From Melghiribacillus thermohalophilus (lineage in GTDB: Bacteria; Bacillota; Bacilli; Bacillales; Alkalibacillaceae): 64,000 nt of DNA. The translations under genes and the position numbers were made by a program. The notes under the pieces were generated by a model. The model was given only the letters and a program-made list of their open reading frames with translations. It did not search any database and had not been told where the DNA came from. The stretch covers positions 167,081 to 231,080 of the forward strand of contig NZ_SMAN01000002.1 in the NCBI RefSeq assembly GCF_004342905.1, given 5' to 3'. Below, one piece after another: positions 28,122 to 37,600 of the stretch (within the stretch, counting starts at the first letter, position 1; every line of letters starts with the position of its first letter).

Positions 28122-28943
28122 TTAGCCCTCCTCCATTTCTGATTCATGTACTTTTTTCTGATCGCGCCGCCTGGTCAGAACCTGATACATTTTCTCAGTC
28201 AGCGGTAGGGCGATAAAGATACTGACATATAGACCTGTTGATAAGGACAGGAGATTGCTTGCTCCGGCAAAAGCAATAATGTCATTTTCTAGTTGCGGGA
28301 ATGCTGCAATGAGTGAGCCGCTGGCAGCTGCCATCATGCTTCCACTGCCAATTCCTGATGCCATTGCGAATGATAGCGGATGAAGGGGAGTGATGGTGGC
28401 CAGGAACCCTGAAATGAGGCCCATAAAAATGGCTCCAAATACAGTTCCGAAAATGTAGACCGCTATAACTCCCCTTCCTTCTGGTGAGTTGAAGCCATAC
28501 TTGTCCATAATTAACCCTACATTGGGTTCACGGGCTACAGAGTGGGTCATTCCAATGGTTTCCCGTTTAAGTCCCAATAGGACGGCAATTGGAAGGGCGA
28601 AGAAAATGGTTCCCAGATTTCCAAGTTCCTGAAGAAGAAGGGCCGGTCCCGCCTCTATGATTTGGGGGAGGGAAGGGCCGATAATAACACCAATTTTTGC
28701 AATTAATAACGTAACCCCAAGGACAATCAGCGGTTCGGCATTTTTGGATTGTTTTTCCTTGATTATGGGCGTAAAATATAAGATCAGTCCAATAATCATC
28801 GCATAAAGCATAGGCAACAGCAGAATCACACCGGGCCCTAATGCAAATTGGTGGGTTCCAATTCGCTCGGTCAACAGTACAATGAGCCAAACGATCACAT
28901 GTAATCGCCAGTCTTTCCAGATTTGTTTTTGGCTTTCGCTCAT
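28122..28943 (-). CDS. DUF3100-type membrane protein, probable transporter subunit
   Basis: 273 residues with about eight to nine helices and a Gly/Ala/Ser-rich segment MASGIGSGSMMAAASGSLIAAFP near residue 195, a pattern seen in the KdgT/LrgB-like secondary transporters. GVILLLPMLYAMIIGLILYF and LLIAKIGVIIGPSLPQIIEAG are further landmarks. I associate it with DUF3100 from memory, without a search. GGAGGAATCCAG precedes the ATG. It follows the 3-hydroxyisobutyrate-dehydrogenase-type gene by 30 bases. Confidence 0.72.
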   Translation of the reverse strand: MSESQKQIWKDWRLHVIVWLIVLLTERIGTHQFALGPGVILLLPMLYAMIIGLILYFTPIIKEKQSKNAEPLIVLGVTLLIAKIGVIIGPSLPQIIEAGPALLLQELGNLGTIFFALPIAVLLGLKRETIGMTHSVAREPNVGLIMDKYGFNSPEGRGVIAVYIFGTVFGAIFMGLISGFLATITPLHPLSFAMASGIGSGSMMAAASGSLIAAFPQLENDIIAFAGASNLLSLSTGLYVSIFIALPLTEKMYQVLTRRRDQKKVHESEMEEG

Positions 28944-28973
28944 CTGGATTCCTCCTTCATGATTAATAGTTTA

Positions 28974-29867
28974 TTACTGATCAATCTTACAAGATGCCAG
29001 ATCTTCCAAAACTTGACTAACTCCGGATGTATCGAGTCCTCCTTTCCCCTGGTGGTTAGCTATATCATATAGAAGCTGAATAGTGGAACCAAGAAATGCA
29101 GGAATCTTGTGTTCCTTTGCCAGGTTCATATAAAGCTGGATATCTTTTGTCATATGTTTCAGCAAAAATTTGACCTCGTCATGAGAGCCTTTCAGAATAT
29201 TGGGGCCAAATATGGACAGTACCCGATTCTGGGCCGACCCCTTTTGCATGATGTCGGCAATTTTTTGAGCAGGAACACCGGACTTTGTACCAGTGAGTAA
29301 GGATTCACTCAGCAAAAGAACGATTCCAGCCACTACTAGATTGCAGCAAAGTTTGGTGGTCTGTCCTGCTCCCGCATCACCCAGATAATCTATTTCTTTA
29401 CCCATGGCATGAAGAACAGGTTTTATGGCATTGAAATGGTCAGGATTGCCACCCGCCATTATGGTCAGATTTCCTGAATCCGCTCCCTCGGGCCCGCCGC
29501 TTACAGGACAGTCAAAAAAGAAAATTCCTTTTTCCTGTGCTTGCTTGTGCAATTTTTTAGTGGCCATGACATCGGTTGTGCTCATATCTAATACATAGGA
29601 TCCTTCTTTAAGATAGTGAAAGGCTCCATCTTTTTCCCGGGTGAGGGCATTCTCCACCAGTTCGGTTGTGGGGAGGGAGAGGATTAGGACCTCTGCCTGT
29701 CTGGCGATTGAAGGGACGTCCTTTTCAGGAATCCCTCCCAATTGTTCAGCTTCATTTAATGCTTTTTCCTGGACATCATACACATGAACGCTATAACCAT
29801 GCCGGGACAAATTTTTAACCATTCCCCTGCCCATAGCTCCGCATCCAATTACTCCAACATGTTTCAC
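28974..29867 (-). CDS. 3-hydroxyisobutyrate dehydrogenase-family oxidoreductase
   Basis: NAD(P)-dependent beta-hydroxyacid dehydrogenase of 297 residues. Rossmann motif VGVIGCGAMGRGMVKNL at residues 4-20, substrate loop DCPVSGGPEGADSGNLTIMAGG near 120, and catalytic Lys in GAGQTTKLCCNLV near 170. The family includes tartronate-semialdehyde reductase and 3-hydroxyisobutyrate dehydrogenase. The start is GTG 29867. Together with the aldehyde dehydrogenase upstream it suggests a semialdehyde/hydroxyacid pair in a catabolic route. The specific substrate is unknown. Confidence 0.85.
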   Translation of the reverse strand: MKHVGVIGCGAMGRGMVKNLSRHGYSVHVYDVQEKALNEAEQLGGIPEKDVPSIARQAEVLILSLPTTELVENALTREKDGAFHYLKEGSYVLDMSTTDVMATKKLHKQAQEKGIFFFDCPVSGGPEGADSGNLTIMAGGNPDHFNAIKPVLHAMGKEIDYLGDAGAGQTTKLCCNLVVAGIVLLLSESLLTGTKSGVPAQKIADIMQKGSAQNRVLSIFGPNILKGSHDEVKFLLKHMTKDIQLYMNLAKEHKIPAFLGSTIQLLYDIANHQGKGGLDTSGVSQVLEDLASCKIDQ

Positions 29868-29946
29868 TGCTTTTTACACCGCCTTCTATAGTATGGACTT
29901 AGTTAAGGTTATTTTCTGTTCTGGATTCTTCGATAATGGCTTAGGC

Positions 29947-31398
29947 TTAAGGGTTAACGTAAACGGTTTTGGTCTCGGTCCAAAATTCGAGGGCTGAGCT
30001 TCCCTGTTCACGAGGACCCATGCTGGAACTTTTTTTGCCTCCAAATGGATATTGGTTTTCAAAATGAGTGGAAGGCATGTTGACATGGGTCACGCCGGAT
30101 TCAATGTTCCGAACAAAATGAAATGCTTTCTTTAGATCCCTGGTAAATATGGCAGAAGACAGACCAAAATCAATATTATTCGCAATTTCAATGGCTTCTT
30201 CATAGGAATCAACTTCCATAATGCCAATCACAGGTCCGAATATTTCTTCCTGGGCGATGGACATTTCTGGTCTCACCTGGCTAAATACAGTTGGAGCAAC
30301 AAAATATCCCTTGTCCATCCCGTTATTCATTAACCGCTTTCCGCCATACTCCAGCCTTGCCCCTTGCTCGATGGCTTCCTGAACGTAATGCAGATATTTA
30401 TTTAATTGTGATTCATCAATAACCGGGCCATTATCAACACCAGGCTCAAATCCGTCGCCAATGACCAGTTTTTCAGCCCGTTCGACTAATTTTTTTGTTA
30501 CTTCTTTTGCAATGGATTTTGGGACAATCAGCCGGCTTGTCCCGGTGCAGCGCTGTCCATTATCCAGAAATCCGCTGATGACTACACTGTCCAGTGCCTG
30601 ATCTATATCGGCATCCTCTAAAATAATGGTTGGGTTTTTACCGCCCATTTCGGCCTGCATTCTTCCGCCGCGGTTCGTTACCCACTTTCCTAGCTGAACG
30701 CCAACATCTGTAGACCCAGTAAAAGATACCGCTTGAATTTCCGGGTTTTGGCCAATTTCTTTTCCGACTACGCTTCCGGGACCTGTTACCATGTTAATGA
30801 CACCTGAGGGAACTCCTGTCTGCTCAAATAATTCCATAATCTTCACACTAATTAATGACGTATGGCTGGCGGGCTTAAAGATCACTGTATTTCCTGCCAG
30901 AATCGCCGGGGCAATTTTCCAGATACCAATGCCTAAAGGGAAGTTGTACGGAGCAATTACACCAACTACACCAAGTGGTTCCCGAACGGTATATCCAAGA
31001 ACATTCGTGTCATAGGAGGGGACTGTTTCCCCTGTGAGTCTGGTTGCTTCTCCGCTAAACTGTTGCATAGCCTGAATCGTTTTTTTGACTTCACCTTTTG
31101 CCTCCCTTAGAGATTTTCCCACTTCTTTTGTAATGATTGCAGCCAATTCATCTTTTTGTTCTTCTAGAAGAGATATTAGCCGGAACAGAACTTCGCCTCT
31201 TTTTGGAGCTGATGTGCTGGACCAGCCGGGAAATGCTTTGCTGGCAGCTTTAATAGCCATTTGGACATCCGCTGATGTGGACTTTTGAAAATAACCTAAC
31301 ACCTCTTCTGTGTTGGCGGGGTTGATGCTGGGGTAAGTGTCGCCGGATACGGATGGGACCCAGGTACCCCCGATGTAGTTATAATAAGTTTGCGTCAT
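29947..31398 (-). CDS. NAD(P)-dependent aldehyde dehydrogenase
   Basis: ALDH-superfamily enzyme of 483 residues. Cofactor-binding APYNFPLGIGIWKIAPAILAGNTVIFKPAS begins near residue 149. SFTGSTDVGVQLG follows, the general-base Glu is in QAEMGGKNP (about 250), and the catalytic Cys in NGQRCTGTSR (about 284). The subtype resembles semialdehyde dehydrogenases. AAAGGAGAGG lies before ATG 31398. This gene's first 20 bases overlap the end of the M20 gene, indicating coupled translation. Confidence 0.9.
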   Translation of the reverse strand: MTQTYYNYIGGTWVPSVSGDTYPSINPANTEEVLGYFQKSTSADVQMAIKAASKAFPGWSSTSAPKRGEVLFRLISLLEEQKDELAAIITKEVGKSLREAKGEVKKTIQAMQQFSGEATRLTGETVPSYDTNVLGYTVREPLGVVGVIAPYNFPLGIGIWKIAPAILAGNTVIFKPASHTSLISVKIMELFEQTGVPSGVINMVTGPGSVVGKEIGQNPEIQAVSFTGSTDVGVQLGKWVTNRGGRMQAEMGGKNPTIILEDADIDQALDSVVISGFLDNGQRCTGTSRLIVPKSIAKEVTKKLVERAEKLVIGDGFEPGVDNGPVIDESQLNKYLHYVQEAIEQGARLEYGGKRLMNNGMDKGYFVAPTVFSQVRPEMSIAQEEIFGPVIGIMEVDSYEEAIEIANNIDFGLSSAIFTRDLKKAFHFVRNIESGVTHVNMPSTHFENQYPFGGKKSSSMGPREQGSSALEFWTETKTVYVNP

Positions 31399-32602
31399 GG
31401 TTTACCTCTCCTTTCGTGAATGTTTGAAAGTGCTTTAGGGATGTTAATAAGATCTCGGCCACAAGCCTAACCGTGTCCGGGATCAGTTCATCATTTACGA
31501 GAAAAGCCGGGTCATGCCATGGTTTATCAATACTCTTCATTGGATCACCGGTTCCCACCCAGAAGTAACAGCCCGGGACATGTTCCTGATATAGGGAGAA
31601 ATCCTCACCTCCCATGGTAGGTTCAGGTTTCACTATGGAATCTTTCCCCATTACGGATTGGGCTGCTTTCTTAACAATGGATGTCATCTCGGCATCATTC
31701 TGGATGGCGGGCACCTGTGGGATGATTTCAGCTTTCGCTTCGGCTCCGCATCCTGCTGCAATATCGACTGAGATCCTTTGAATCAATTCCGGCAGCTGTT
31801 TACGTACATCGGGGTTAAAACTCCTAACGGTGCCCCATAACTCAGCAGTACCTGCAATGACATTGTGTGCTGTTCCGGAATGAAAAGAGCCAATGGTTAT
31901 GACGACTGGCTCAAAGGGGTCAATATTCCGGCTTACAGCTGTCTGCAGTCCCATCACAACAGCAGAACCTGCCACTACAGCGTCAATATTTTGATGGGGA
32001 ATGGCCCCATGGCCGCTTTTTCCCTTGATGGTAATATGAAGTGTATCCACAGCTGCCATTAACCGGTGCTCCGTAATGCCGACTTTTCCAGCGGGAATGG
32101 ATGGCTGATTATGTAGTCCGAATATCCCCTGGATCTTTCCGTCTTGAAATAATCCATGATCAATTAAAGCTTTTGCGCCTTGAGTAGTTTCTTCTGCGGG
32201 CTGAAATATAAATCGGACATGACCGGCAAATTGATCCCGGATTTGTGATAGGACCATTGCGGCACCCAGGGCAATGGTTGTATGCCAGTCATGGCCGCAC
32301 CCGTGGAAAGCGTTTTCATTTTTAGAGGAGTAGGGGAGTCCGGTTTGTTCAGGAATGGGAAGGGCATCGATGTCTGCCCGGAATGCTACTGTCGGACCCT
32401 CCTTGTTCCCGGACACTTCTGCAACTGCTCCTGTTTGCGTGTTTATGGGAAGAATTCTGCATCCAGCGTCCGTAAGCCACTGTTTGATTCTCCTGGTTGT
32501 TTCATATTCCTCACCACTGACTTCAGGATGCTGATGGAGTTCTTTTCTGATTTCGAGTAGTTTATTAGTTAATGGTTCTGTCATTTGCAATATATTTTTC
32601 AT
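31379..32602 (-). CDS. M20 amidohydrolase (N-acyl amino acid / hippurate hydrolase type)
   Basis: Metal-dependent hydrolase of 407 residues splitting an amide of an N-acylated amino acid or similar. Motifs: LHQHPEVSGEEYET near residue 24, FHGCGHDWHTTIALGAA (metal ligands, about 99), FIFQPAEETTQGAKALI (about 132), and MGGEDFSLY near 355. GGGGG precedes the ATG by 8 bases. First gene of a five-gene catabolic operon whose upstream DNA carries two palindromes. Acyl or amine specificity cannot be read from sequence. Confidence 0.88.
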   Translation of the reverse strand: MKNILQMTEPLTNKLLEIRKELHQHPEVSGEEYETTRRIKQWLTDAGCRILPINTQTGAVAEVSGNKEGPTVAFRADIDALPIPEQTGLPYSSKNENAFHGCGHDWHTTIALGAAMVLSQIRDQFAGHVRFIFQPAEETTQGAKALIDHGLFQDGKIQGIFGLHNQPSIPAGKVGITEHRLMAAVDTLHITIKGKSGHGAIPHQNIDAVVAGSAVVMGLQTAVSRNIDPFEPVVITIGSFHSGTAHNVIAGTAELWGTVRSFNPDVRKQLPELIQRISVDIAAGCGAEAKAEIIPQVPAIQNDAEMTSIVKKAAQSVMGKDSIVKPEPTMGGEDFSLYQEHVPGCYFWVGTGDPMKSIDKPWHDPAFLVNDELIPDTVRLVAEILLTSLKHFQTFTKGEVNHDANLL

Positions 32603-32666
32603 TGGAAACCCCCTTTGCTACAATATTGTTTATAAAAATAATAATATTCTGACAACTAAAAAGAAA

Positions 32667-32680
32667 TGTGGAATACCACA
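32667..32680. promoter_or_regulatory. Palindrome TGTGG-N4-CCACA, copy 1 (probable operator)
   Basis: TGTGGAATACCACA lies in the gap between the GAF/PucR regulator and the M20 gene. On the minus strand it sits directly upstream of a possible -35 TTGTCA. A second copy is centred 32 bp away, about three helical turns, which favours cooperative binding on one DNA face. The adjacent regulator is the obvious candidate binder. Confidence 0.6.
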
Positions 32681-32690
32681 AAAATAAAAG

Positions 32691-34316
32691 TTATTTATTG
32701 TGGTACTCCACACATATCTTGTAAGCCACGACCAAATCAATCCAGTCTGATTCATGACTTAGAGAAATATCGAGGATTTGTTCGATTTTCTTTAAACGAT
32801 GATAAAGGGTGTTCGGATGGATATGCATGCGTTCGGCTGTCAGCTTATGATTTTTATTCGTTTCGATAAAATTTCCGAGGGTTTCAAACAATTCTGGATA
32901 TTGGTGGAGGAGTTTTCCCATTTTATCTTCAACAAAATACGTTAACGAGGATCGGTCCAGTTTGTGCAGGAGTCTTTCAAGGCCTAACCTGGAATATTCG
33001 ATAACCTTTTTATGCTGCACGCTTTTCCCGTATTGAATGGCATTTAGCGCTTCTCGGTAAGATAGATTAAGCTGGCTGATGGGAACCTTTCGTCCAATCC
33101 CGTATATCATATCCTTTAAATATCCCCACTGGTTATCAATTGTGTTTGCTATTCGGGCAACCACACTTTCACTCTTGACAATAGGAATGATTAACACCGT
33201 CTGAAACGCTCTTGTAAAGACAAGACAGTGATCACAAATCGAATGACTAATCGATTCAATGGAGCGGATAAACCATTCCTTATCTTTGATTTGGCTGGTT
33301 TCCCACAGGGGGCCATTTCTCCCCTGAATCACCATGCAGGCCATGTCCCATTCTGTTTTCCAGTTCATATGCTCGAGGATCTGATTCAATTCTGAAGAAG
33401 GAACCCCTTCAAGAATCTGGTTAAATATTTCTTCCCGGAAATGCAGCTCCTTTTCATACAATGCGTTGATTTTAACCAGTTCTAACGCCATTGCAGTTGA
33501 GGCATGCTCAACCGCAACCTTTTCAAGTGAAGATAATTCGGAATAATCTTTCTCTAGCTGCAAATACCCAAGAATCTCATTTCTCCTTGCAATGGGGTAT
33601 AATTTTTGATCATCTTCTATTTGATTCTTAAACTCGACCCGGGAGTTGATAATGTTGGACAAAACGGATGTTATCTGATTAATGCCCCCGCCATCCAGGA
33701 TGACCTGTGTAAACTTCTTATGAATTTCCAGGGAATGTTCAAGCTGATCATTTTTCTTTTTCAAGATTTGATAGAGATTGGAATTTTCAATGGCAATGGC
33801 ACTCTGATCGGCAATAACTTCAATTACTTTCATATCATCATAGGTAAATATCCCGTCATTTTCAAAATTATCGACTACCAGAACCCCTAAACATTTCTTT
33901 TTGTAAAGCAGCGGAACACAGAAGGCACTCCGAATTTTTCGCCGGTATACCCCTTCAAAATAGTACTGATAATTTTCTTCAGACATAGAAGACATAGATT
34001 TCTGAATTTCCTCTTCATGGGCAAACAGCTGGGATTCCTTATCGGAAAAGACTTTTCCCGTCAGTGATTCACCGGGCTTGAATCGAATGTTTTTCATAAC
34101 ATCAATGTTAACCCCAACACCGTCAGCGATTTTTAACGCATTATCATCAGAGTCATACAGATAAAGAATAACAGTATCAGACACTTCAATTAACTCTTCG
34201 GCAGCTTCTACCAGGTTTCTTAGAACGGTTTCAATATCAAGTGAACTGGTCAATATTTTGTTAATTTCCAATAACTTTAAAACTTTTGTCTGGTTAAGGA
34301 GAGAATATCCTGACAT
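32691..34316 (-). CDS. GAF-domain PucR/CdaR-type transcriptional activator
   Basis: 541 residues. An N-terminal GAF sensor (about 15-185; FCVPLLYKKKCLGVLVVDNFEND) is followed by a linker helix (LYQILKKKNDQLEHSLEIHKKF), a PucR-like central region and the C-terminal HTH_30 domain LTAERMHIHPNTLYHRLKKIEQILDISL. Such proteins usually activate an adjacent catabolic operon. It lies upstream of the M20 operon on the same strand with only 88 bases between. AAGGTGG precedes the ATG. The effector bound by GAF is unknown. Confidence 0.85.
   Translation of the reverse strand: MSGYSLLNQTKVLKLLEINKILTSSLDIETVLRNLVEAAEELIEVSDTVILYLYDSDDNALKIADGVGVNIDVMKNIRFKPGESLTGKVFSDKESQLFAHEEEIQKSMSSMSEENYQYYFEGVYRRKIRSAFCVPLLYKKKCLGVLVVDNFENDGIFTYDDMKVIEVIADQSAIAIENSNLYQILKKKNDQLEHSLEIHKKFTQVILDGGGINQITSVLSNIINSRVEFKNQIEDDQKLYPIARRNEILGYLQLEKDYSELSSLEKVAVEHASTAMALELVKINALYEKELHFREEIFNQILEGVPSSELNQILEHMNWKTEWDMACMVIQGRNGPLWETSQIKDKEWFIRSIESISHSICDHCLVFTRAFQTVLIIPIVKSESVVARIANTIDNQWGYLKDMIYGIGRKVPISQLNLSYREALNAIQYGKSVQHKKVIEYSRLGLERLLHKLDRSSLTYFVEDKMGKLLHQYPELFETLGNFIETNKNHKLTAERMHIHPNTLYHRLKKIEQILDISLSHESDWIDLVVAYKICVEYHNK
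32699..32712. promoter_or_regulatory. Palindrome TGTGG-N4-CCACA, copy 2, within the regulator's 3' end
   Basis: TGTGGTACTCCACA overlaps codons near the C-terminus of the regulator gene (CVEYHNK). The five-base arms are identical to copy 1 while the centre differs (TACT against AATA), as expected for a protein site with an uncontacted core. Confidence 0.6.
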
Positions 34317-34580
34317 GGAAACACCACCTTTATAATCTCCCTTAGAGTGTTATAAAGAATATACCATACTATTGGGAGGTGGGTGCGCTGATTGATGATT
34401 TTGTGTGGGAATTCTTTTTGATACAGAACGTAACCAGCAAAGAAGAATTTAATTCGATGTTCGGAAGAGGGATTCGGCGAAAAAATGGCTGGGACATGAC
34501 CGAAAACAGAGGAGAGGTTTACTCGTCATTAAAATATCATTGTTCAGGTATTCAGCCTACAAATGGACTACCACAATCAG
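34317..34580. other. Regulator upstream region
   Basis: About 260 bases between the regulator start and the terminator of the next minus-strand gene. It should contain the regulator promoter. Overlapping short frames on the plus strand lack ribosome-binding sites and were not accepted. Confidence 0.4.
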
Positions 34581-34615
34581 AAAAAAATCGCCCAGAACAT
34601 TGCGTCTGGGCGATT
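34581..34615 (-). terminator. Terminator of the YhcR-like nuclease gene
   Basis: Stem AATCGCCCAG / CTGGGCGATT with a 10-base loop. On the minus strand seven T residues follow. It ends a few bases after the stop codon at 34621. Confidence 0.9.
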
Positions 34616-34620
34616 GGTAT

Positions 34621-37600
34621 TTATATAAATCTTTTTCGCACTCTGGAATACCAAACGAATGCCAGGCCGATTCCCACCAGTCCAATTCCAATCAAGAATG
34701 CCTTGCCAAGATCTGTGGATGTATCTGGCAAACGATTTCTTTCATCCGGGCTGCCAGAGGCATGTTCCTTGCCGTCATCCGGTATATCGGTTTGATCATG
34801 ACCGGGTTCCTGGGTTCCGTTATCTGGTTTCTCATCCGCTGCTGCCACGATTCGCCCTTCCACTTTCGGAGAGATCGGTGAAAAAGTCTGTAAATATTCG
34901 CTGAAGGCTTCGTAGTCCGGGACGTCGATGTTGGTCATCCTTCCGTCTTCATAAGCCTGTTTCAGCGTCTCAAAGCCGTCGCCGCCTTTGGCGATAAATG
35001 AGTTCGTTGCAACGGTGTAGACTGCGTCTTTGTCGATCGGAACAAATTCATCGTCCTCGGTTTTCACTTCTACCGACCACACGCGTTTTCCGATCGGTTT
35101 TTCCGGGTCATATGTGAAACGCAAACCCGATACATGCAAAAACCCGCCGCTCGTCTCCGGATACGAGCTCACGCTTTGTTCCAATATACGCCATATTTCT
35201 TCCCCGGTCAATGTCATGGCTACAAGGGTATTGTTAAAGGGAAGCACTTCCCGAATGTCTCCCATCGTAATTTCACCCGCGTCGATGGAAGCCCGGATGC
35301 CGCCGCCGTTTTGCAGAGCAATGGATGTCTCCGGGATGAATTGTTTCATTTTCCAGACCATACTGTCGGTTATCAAGTTGCCGAGGTTGGTTTCCTTTGA
35401 ACGGACATGTTCCCTCTTTCCGTCCAGGGCCACCGTTGTTTCTCCGACTACTTTCTGTAGTAATCCTTCAATCCCGGCGTAATATTCATCGACTTTCGCC
35501 TGAAGGGCCGGATCCGCTTCGTAGTTTTCCAGATGCAGCAATTCGGCTTCGTAATCGGTAATGACTCCGGTTTCATCAAAGGTCACATCCAGTGCACCTA
35601 AGTGTTCCAGGTTTTCCCCGGCCTGTACGATGACCGTCGGTTCTTCTTTTTCAACAAAGGCACCTTCTGGAAGCTCGGTATGGCTGTGCCCGCCGATTAC
35701 TACGTCGATGCCGTTTACGGCTTTCGCCAGTTCCAGATCTGCGTCATCACCCATATGAGATAGGGCGATAATTTTGTTAATGCCGATCCGTTCCAGCCGT
35801 TTCACCGTTTCCTTGGCCTTTTCGACGGCATCGTGGAATTGAATATGTTCTCCGGGATTGGCTATGGTCGGTGTATCTTCCGTTGTGAGGCCCAAAATTC
35901 CGACAGACTCACCGTCTAATTGTTTGACGATCGCCGGATAAATGTTGCCCCCTTCACCCGGCCGACCAACATCCGAGTGTACGAGACTTCCCAGTATGGG
36001 GTCTGAGGAAAAGTCGATGTTTGCACTTACAAAGGGAAAATCCGCACCATTGACAAATCGGCCTAAAACTTGTGAATCCCTGTCAAATTCGTGATTCCCG
36101 AACACCATGGCGTCATAGCCGATTTCGTTCATAAATTCCAAATCGGCCATTCCTTCAAATACAGTGAAATAAAGGGAACCGGAAAAAACATCTCCCGCAT
36201 GAAGCAGCAGGTTATTTGAATGGTTGGCTCTTATATGATCAACGGCTGTTCCTAGATAGGGGAATTGCTCTACACGGGCGTGGCTGTCGTTTGTATGCAT
36301 AATGGTCAATTCCCATTCATCTGCAGGAGGAGAGGAGACGTCCTCTTCGAAGTTCAATTGCGCCAAAACCGGGTCGTGATCCGAAGCCCTTCCGTGTTCT
36401 TCCATATAAGCGGCATTCAAGTTAACTATATCTGCCTGTGCATGCTCGGCCAGATTATGGGAAACTAATATATGGTCAAGCACCTGGGAATTCCCTTCAT
36501 ATATATACGTGTAACGATCCTTAAGGGGAACCCGGTTGATCAGATTGACTAAATCATCTCCCTGTAACCTGTTGATCGCCTCAGAAAATGGAAAATCATT
36601 CAAATCTCCCATGACGACGACATTCGCACCCGGGTCCTCAGAAAGGATATCTTCAACGAATCCGTTTACGATCTCAGCGATTTGTATTCGTTGATGTTCG
36701 CTGTGTAATGTAGGAGGCTGATTCACTCCAAATAAAGGTTCGTCCCCGCCCTTTGAGTTAAAGTGATTGTTAATGACAATAATGTCTTCGCCGTTAAAAG
36801 TGAACTGGGCCGCCAGCGGTTTCCTGCTGTCGGAAAAGGCATCATTTGTCGGATCGATTCTTCCAGGATTTAACGTGAGGGAACCGTTAACAAAATCGAC
36901 CGCTTCCGTCGCTGTTCCTTTCCGTCCTTCAGTCAGCTGCACCCGTTCCGGATTGTACAGAAATCCGACACGAATGTTTCCTCCGGGCTGTCCGCCATCC
37001 TCGTTATATTCTGGAGCGATGTCGGTCCAATGGTATGCTGGTCCCCCGGCAGTTTCTATAGCTGCAATAAGTGCTTCGTAGTTTTTGTCGGCTTTCGTGA
37101 CACCGGAAGTCTCCGGGCCGTCATTGTCCTGCACTTCAACAAGGCCGATAATGTCCGGGGATTGCAAATTGGTGACGATGGATTCAGCAATTTTTTCTGT
37201 CTTTTCCGTCAAACCGTGATGGTAGTTTTCAATGTTGTACGAAGCAATGGTCAACGAATCCCTGTCACCGACCAGTGCGGTTACAGGACGTGTATATTCT
37301 TCTTCAATCAATTCTGGCAGATCATTTTCGTCTGTGTAAATCATGAAATTACTGTAATCATACGACAAAACACCGGTTATGGTACCGTTGAAGCGATCGC
37401 CGACTTTTACCGTGAAATCATCATTGAAGACGTCGATAAATATTTTTTCCGGATTGGCCGTTTCCGCTGTCAGCAAAATTCCGCCTTCATCTGTATAGGG
37501 TTTTCCATCCGCTTTTTTGGTCAGGACTGGGAACTCTCCGTATTTTTGGGGGCCGACAACGGTCGAATCTTCTACGGAAACAAGCATGCCTTCCAGGGAT

